DNA from: Epichloe hybrida
Taxonomy: Eukaryota; Ascomycota; Sordariomycetes; Hypocreales; Clavicipitaceae
DNA length: 64,000 bases
Assembly (NCBI GenBank): GCA_019022495.1
Contig: JAFEKR010000008.1
Span: 2,498,527 to 2,562,526 of the forward strand
Direction: 5' to 3'
In this document: positions 58,390 through 64,000 of the stretch, in pieces
How positions within the stretch are numbered: position 1 is the first letter of the stretch
How the letters are laid out: each line of letters begins with the position of its first letter
Notes under the pieces: model-generated
Told to the model about the DNA's origin: nothing
Database searches by the model: none
The model's input: the letters and a program-made list of their open reading frames with translations, nothing else
Position numbers and translations under genes: made by a program

Positions 58390-61300
58390 TCATGTTCCGT
58401 AGAACTTCTTGTAAACGAGATGCAGTAGAAGGTTGACATTCAACTTCAGATTGCCATCAAACAAGTTCATGAACTGATGAGATTCAAACTGTGCTTGAAG
58501 CATGTCTTCGATGGGCACTAATGCGCTCGCTCCTGGTATCTGGATGTGACCACGAGAGCCCTCAATAGCGAAGATGCCGACTTCGTCGCATGAAATGGTA
58601 ATGCTGATCTTGTCCCATTCACGGTCACTCAGTGCATTCCAAGACACCAGGACTCCCTTTTCTGAGAGAGCACGGGCACTATACTTGTAGCTCCCAAATT
58701 TGGGTACGCGTCCGCTTCGTTCAAGCTCTCGCTGATGATTGTATTGCTTAGTAAATGGAAGAAGAAATTTCTTTCTTCTTTTTCATGTTGATCATCGTTA
58801 GTGAACACTCTTGTGGGGGTTGAATTGAAAAAAAAAAGGATTACTGTGCCCAAACTTACCCTTTTTTGTTTTGCAGTGTCACCATGGCCTGCTCAATGTA
58901 ATCATCATATGTCTTCTTCTGCTGTTCAAGGTATTTTGCTTTATCGTGAAGGTTGCCCAGCGTGAGTCGCACACCCTCCACCTCTCGTTGCCTCTGTACT
59001 CGTCTGCGGCTCTTGGTTCGAATGTCGCTTGCAATGGCGTTCAGAACGTCTTGGTAGTAATTTTGCTTCGAAATACGTCCCATCTGTTCCAGTCTCATGA
59101 TGTTCTCAAGCGCGGTCCGCTTAAGTTCGTAGTACGACATTCTTGTGACATCCACCATCTTTGTGTCCGAGTAGGCTCCGCGGGTGTCCTTACCATCCGA
59201 GAATTCCTCGCGGAGCAGAGACTGCCATTTGTCTTCATCTTCCTCAGTTATGGGTTTGACTAAGATTTCCAAAAGGTTGGTGCCGGTTTGCACGCGGATG
59301 ATATACAGGACGCATCGCTTGGTCTCCATGAAAAGTGACTTGACGTCTTCTTCAGGGTCTCGGACGTCGTGGAGCTTGGGTGTTAGGAACATTTGGATAT
59401 CGGACGAGCCGGCGGCATTCATTTCGTTTTCATTGTTCTTGACACTGCCAAGATCCTGGATGATTTCCCGCAGAACGTCGTCTCGTGATGGAGACATGAA
59501 CGGAAGCTCCGAAACCGTGAGGTGGTGGATGGCGAACACATCCGTCATCTTGATGTACAGCGTTGGTTTGTTCTTGGCATAAAGATCATTGAACTCGTCA
59601 ATGTCAAAAGTTTGTTCAGCATCGGGCACAGAGATCAGGTTGCGAGTGATTTGTCGAAGACGCTGGACCGAGTCGGTGACGAAGTTGTTCAGAGGTTGCA
59701 AATAAATATTCTCGCCGCCAAATGGTCTTCCAGAAGCAATCTGCCCTACGACTTTGGCTACCTCGGTCAAATTTCTTCTCTGCAACGGGCTCAGCGGCTT
59801 TTCAATCACGCCAAGCTGCTCTGGCATGGTCAAAGGAGGTTGAAGATAGAACTTCCACAGCCAATTGGCAACAATCTGGAGCAAGTTCTCTTGTGGTTCT
59901 CGATTGAAGTGTTGGCAAAGCGCTTGGAACATCTGACCAGCAAGGAATCGAAGACCATACGGCATCTTATGAGCCATATCCTCCAATGCCAAGAAAAACT
60001 GATCGCAGATTTCCCGCAAATCTCTAAGATGGTCGATGAAAAGTCTTCTTGTTTCAGGATCTCTGATTGCCGCTTCTCTAGGTACGTCAAGCGGTCTGCT
60101 GTCGGGTCGTCCAGTTCGAAGCTCCTCGTTGTTGATCGCAGAGCGGTATATTTGCATGGGATCGCTTTCCAAGTCAAGAGCAGGATCCTCAACAATGTTG
60201 TCTCGAATGAGTGGCCCCAACAGACTGCGCAGGTACTTACGGTCCCTGGGTGATCGGGTGTAGTTGCCCAATAGCTTGGGCCAGAAGTAGTTGCCTCGTA
60301 TGTATTCTTGGATGGCCCTACTTCCTTCGATCTCTTCACGAATAGACCTGGCGACCAATTTCAAGAGATAGTACTCCTCGCGTCGCTTCTGTGCATAACC
60401 GAACAGACTCATGATGAGAAGCTCGATTCTCTTGCATTCATTTTCAGAAGTGCCCTGTTCACGGAGGTGTTTAAATAGACGAGCGAGATATTGCGACTGT
60501 GTCTGCAGAGTGAAGAAGAGCTGCTGATAAGACTCGAGCTTCTTCCTCGAGCTCTTGTTGAGGGCTTTCAGGTCGAATTGATTGGCCGAGGAGATTGTGC
60601 TGTTTGCTAACAGACCCATTGAGCTTCCACCGTAGTTGTGTTGGTGGCGGACGACCTCGTCGAGAGTGATTTTGTTCTTGACTAGTAGAGCGATCTTGAT
60701 GTCGAGTTGATCAATATACTGTTCAAGCATCTCATTCTGGCGTACTTGTTGAACGACAGTCTTGCGCATTCGCTCAAACTCAACCTCCTCGTTGAAGTCA
60801 AAGTCGCTATCGTTGAGGAGGTGCACAAAATTCTTGACTGCGTTCACGGGAGGATTCTTCCCAGTTGTCAAGCTCTTGTACGCCTCACCTTGAACTTTGG
60901 CTCGGACAAAACTTTGAATCTTGATCACCCTTTTCATGTTGTCGTTGAAGTATTGCTTCTTTTCCTCAAATTTAGCTCGAACCATGAAAGCTCGAGCAGC
61001 TGTTTGGAAGGCTGCAATGGACTCCTCCTCCTCTTCGAGTTCCGTCAGTATATCGTCGACCTTGGCACGAGCCATCATGGCCTTCAAAATTGCTTGGAAT
61101 GCAGCTGTGACTTCGTTGTGGGAGTTGAGCTCGTCGAGAAGATTCTTGTGTTGCTTTCGATGTAGAAGGCCTCGGCCAAGGCCCTGCAAGTCAATTATGG
61201 CAGCCTCGTGCAGACCAAGCTGCTGTCTTTGGGCGGCGAGGAAACACCGTTCAAGCATGCCTCTGGCATTTGACTGGAGAAACATGATTTCCTCACTGGT

Positions 61301-63508
61301 TCCGTCGAGGGCGCTCAGTTGTCTCGTAATCTCTCGTCGTACGACACCTCCTCGTATCGCGGCTTGCAATAGTCCAACGTCGAGTTCGTGCTTCTTCGCT
61401 TCGACCTCGTAAGACTTCTGCTTTTCTCGCTCCGAATTTCCTCGAATGATGCTTTGGAGTGCCTCCCATTGGGGACCTGCAGCACGCAGCTGTTGCCGCT
61501 CACAGTCGATCTGACTTCTGGTCAGCAGAGCCCTCGCGGCAGCTTGTAAGCCGGCAATTGCGCCAGTCTCTACATCCAATGACCGACGATCCGTGCTGAT
61601 TCTGGCTCTCGAACACATTCCGCGGGCAAGAGCCTGAAGCATCTTCACATCACCAGAGGCCATTTCTGTCACCCGTTGTTGAGTGGCCAGGCCTTTTCGA
61701 ACCAAAAAGCCCCGGGAAACTGCCTGGATCTCCCGGACAGGGCCCTTGCATTCATCCAACCTGAACAATATGTCTCGTACCTCATCGCGGACCTTGCTGG
61801 CCCGTATCATGCTCTGGATTTCCAGAATTTCTGGTTCAAGAGCCTGCCAAAAGTCGTCACTTCTCTTCAGCCCATTTCTCACCAGAAACCCGCGTACTGC
61901 ACTTTGTACCAGTGTGGCTGATCGTCGCATTTGGAGTCGGTAGCTCATAATTTGCCGAGTAAAGTCGCCGCGAATGTGTGATTGCAGATTAACCAAAGCT
62001 TGCTCATCGTCCCAAAACTTTTGCATGTCGTCGCCGAGACGCAGTCGAAGCAACGCACCCCGTACCTGCGCCTGCAGGTCAACGATAGAGTCATAGTTTT
62101 CGGCTAGTTCGCGGTCGATGCGCTCCTCCTCCGTCTCTTCCGGCTCAGGTTCTGGAACGCCAAAATCGGCTCCCATATTACCGAAGCTGGGCATGTTTAC
62201 TCCAAGGATGTCTAATCCCTTCTGCATCACCTCCAGCTCGTGATGCTCAAACTCCAATTGGCCAACCAGGTTACCAATGCGAAAATCGACAATGCCTTTA
62301 CGGAACAGCAGCCAACTTAGCGCGTGGATACAGTATATGACTTTGGGGATGTTCTTCTTCTCATACAGATCGATGAGCTCGAATCGGAAGAGGTCGGGAA
62401 GCTCAACTTCATCAAGGTACCTGAAGAAGATGGCAATGTTGTCCGAGTGACGGAATTGAAGCTTGGGATGGTTGAAAATTCGAAAGTGTTTATCGGGATT
62501 CAATGCTTCAACAACGTTCGCCAGAGTTACTCCGTCGCGTAAAGCCTCCTCAAGCTCAACGATGGGTGGAAGAGACTTTTGCGTCACATCTTCTATCCAT
62601 TCTTTGGCTTCTCCTATGTGGCAGAGATATTCGTAAGCTTGCAGAAACTGGCGCTGCTTATCCATCCAGTTACGACCTTCCCATCCGTACCCGCCACTTT
62701 TGGGACCACCGGTTGTTTTGGGCTCATCAGCGCGGCGCAATCGACGTCGTCCACGTAAACCGACAACCTCCTGCGCGGGTGAGGTAATGGTGAAGTCTTC
62801 TGCAACATCGGATTCGGCCAGCCGCGACAAAGTACGAAGTTCTCTGGTAGACGATCGTCCAAGTAATTCGAGATCCGGTCTGCCAATATGGGTCGTGTGA
62901 GTGCCCTGTGGAGAGTATCCGTGACATTTGGCGACGTTACTGCGAAGGATCGAGTCGGATCGAGTCATCAGCATGGAGTTTGGCCGCATAGGCAATTGCC
63001 GCGCCGGGGAAGTGGGCGACTCGGGAGTGCCATCGTATTGCGAGAGCGAAAGTTTGCCAATATCGACACTCTTGCCGCGCTCATGCCTAAAAGCGCTCTG
63101 TGGGGAGGCGCCTTGGCCATGGGCTCTTGGTGATGAGGCCGGAGCCTGAGGTAGCGTCCGAAGCGACTGTCGAGGTGTAGCGGGAGCATCGCTCAACCCT
63201 TTGTTGAGGCCGTTCATCACTCCAACTTCGAATGTTCGAGCTCTAGCTAGGACATCGCTTTGGACACGCTTGTGTTTGTAGCTGCCGCCAGGACCGTAGC
63301 CACTCGATGTCGACGAGTATTGGGTGTTCGCACTGAGGTTGGATGCGAAAGAAAAGCCCGAGGATGCTGATGATGACGTGGTTGAAGGGAAGCGGTTGAT
63401 GGTGGTGGAAGTGACGTCGTTATTATTGTTGTCGTTATTCGTGAAGGTGGCGGGAGAAGAAAGGCCGTCAGTGTGCGCCTGACGCAGAGAATATGGATGA
63501 AACGACAT
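58390..63508 (-). CDS. IQGAP-family protein (CH, IQ, RasGAP-related, RasGAP C-terminal domains)
   Basis: Two exons (minus: 58,860-63,508; 58,390-58,777) encode about 1,678 residues. The start MSFHPYSLRQAHTDG (63,508) is the first ATG; the frame extends upstream only to a GTG. There is a disordered Ser-rich N-terminus (1-270), then a calponin-homology domain (about 280-405), around a dozen IQ-like repeats (about 475-880; e.g. IQSFVRAKV, LQAAARALL), a RasGAP-related domain (about 1,035-1,290; MPYGLRFLAGQMF) and a RasGAP C-terminal domain. The last exon restores the conserved PFTKQYNHQRELERSGRVPKF junction and ends VYKKFYGT. The acceptor may be 58,777 or 58,774. Family knowledge: fungal IQGAPs (Rng2 in fission yeast, SepG in Aspergillus) organise actin at the contractile ring and usually lack GAP activity. 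Confidence 0.93.
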
Positions 63509-64000
63509 TGTGTTAATGTCTCGCTTCCCTCTATGGGGGCGCCGAGGATGCGTATTCACGAATCACCACCAGCGGAATTCCCCGGCGGTGCTATCACCCG
63601 TTGGCGGCGGATTGTTTTGCTTGTGGATCGATAATTCGCCGGACTATTGTGACTGACTTGGCATCGTTTCGAGCTTCGGCGGTGAATAGGATTCGTCAAT
63701 TTTAGGGCGGAAATGAAATGGAATGTTGGACGTCACTGCCAAACAGATGAAATCGCAAAGTCGACGGATTTTTGAGACAGGCACGCGCTCGCGCGATGTG
63801 CAAAGCGAAACAAAAGTGGCCGGGTCAGAAGAGAGCCAGCTAGCCGGCAATGGATAGAATAGATATGGCAAAGAGATATCTGATGCTCCAAGAGGCAAAG
63901 GAAAGTCGGCTTCGGGATTCAAAGTCCACCAAAAGTGAGAGCAACGGGGTTGGGCTCCAAAATGGGCAACGAGGGCCTGAAGAGCGGCCTGCCAAGGGAG
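63509..64000. promoter_or_regulatory. Upstream region of the IQGAP gene
   Basis: 492 bp to the window edge. I see no further gene; the 92-codon frame on the minus strand (63,644-63,922) has no recognisable feature and is probably 5' UTR or promoter. Confidence 0.45.

Noticed and set aside
63508..63559. Extended N-terminus of the IQGAP protein (MNTHPRR...)
   Set aside because: The upstream codon is GTG, and the first ATG is at 63,508. The same reasoning moves the MED8 start from 53,436 to 53,418.
63644..63922. 92-codon minus-strand frame upstream of the IQGAP gene
   Set aside because: No recognisable features and a position expected for promoter or 5' UTR.

Overview
The window is fungal nuclear DNA, most likely a filamentous ascomycete (Pezizomycotina, probably a Sordariomycete). 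It has two very different compartments. Positions 1 to about 47,680 are extremely AT-rich, intron-free and littered with TAA/TAG codons. Gln (CAA/CAG) and Trp codons of recognisable retrotransposon proteins have become stops, while CpG-rich patches survive. That is the pattern expected from repeat-induced point mutation (RIP), which turns CpA into TpA. Positions 47,684 to 64,000 have balanced composition and carry six intron-containing, intact-looking housekeeping genes.

The AT-rich block is a nested stack of transposons whose boundaries I could place from LTR pairs, terminal inverted repeats and target-site duplications (TSDs). The oldest recognisable layer is Copia D (+ strand), whose pieces lie at about 18,548-20,366, 29,046-30,888, 39,502-40,393 and 47,155-47,683. 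It was split by hAT-1 (20,375-29,037; 8-bp TSD), Gypsy F (30,894-39,496, minus; 5-bp TSD) and Copia E (40,399-47,149, minus; 5-bp TSD). hAT-1 was in turn split by Copia C2 (21,807-28,557). Gypsy F was split by hAT-2 (35,900-38,108; 8-bp TSD). On the left, Copia C1 (a sister copy of C2, truncated by the window edge) was split by Copia A (128-13,633), which carries Copia B (2,962-9,338) inside it. A GC-rich, apparently un-mutated solo LTR sits in C1 at 16,862-17,128. None of these elements has an intact coding capacity.

The most unusual material is the pair of hAT-like non-autonomous elements. They share a core made of 10-bp phased arrays and about 100-bp tandem units, and short TIRs (CAGAGC[T/A]TTG). 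Their ends, however, are packed with 5-mer repeats that differ by one base between the two copies (ACTAC versus AATAC), in both orientations.

The gene block runs: apc11 (+), chk1 (-), a DUF1295/steroid-reductase-like membrane protein (+), MED8 (-), choline sulfatase (-), then a large IQGAP-family protein (-). apc11 and chk1 converge; chk1 and the DUF1295 gene diverge from a shared promoter region; the DUF1295 gene and MED8 converge. APC11, Chk1 and IQGAP all act in cell-cycle progression or cytokinesis, but nothing in the sequence shows that they are co-regulated.

All alignments were done by eye. TE domain limits inside the mutated elements are approximate; LTR/TIR/TSD coordinates and exon borders were read base by base.
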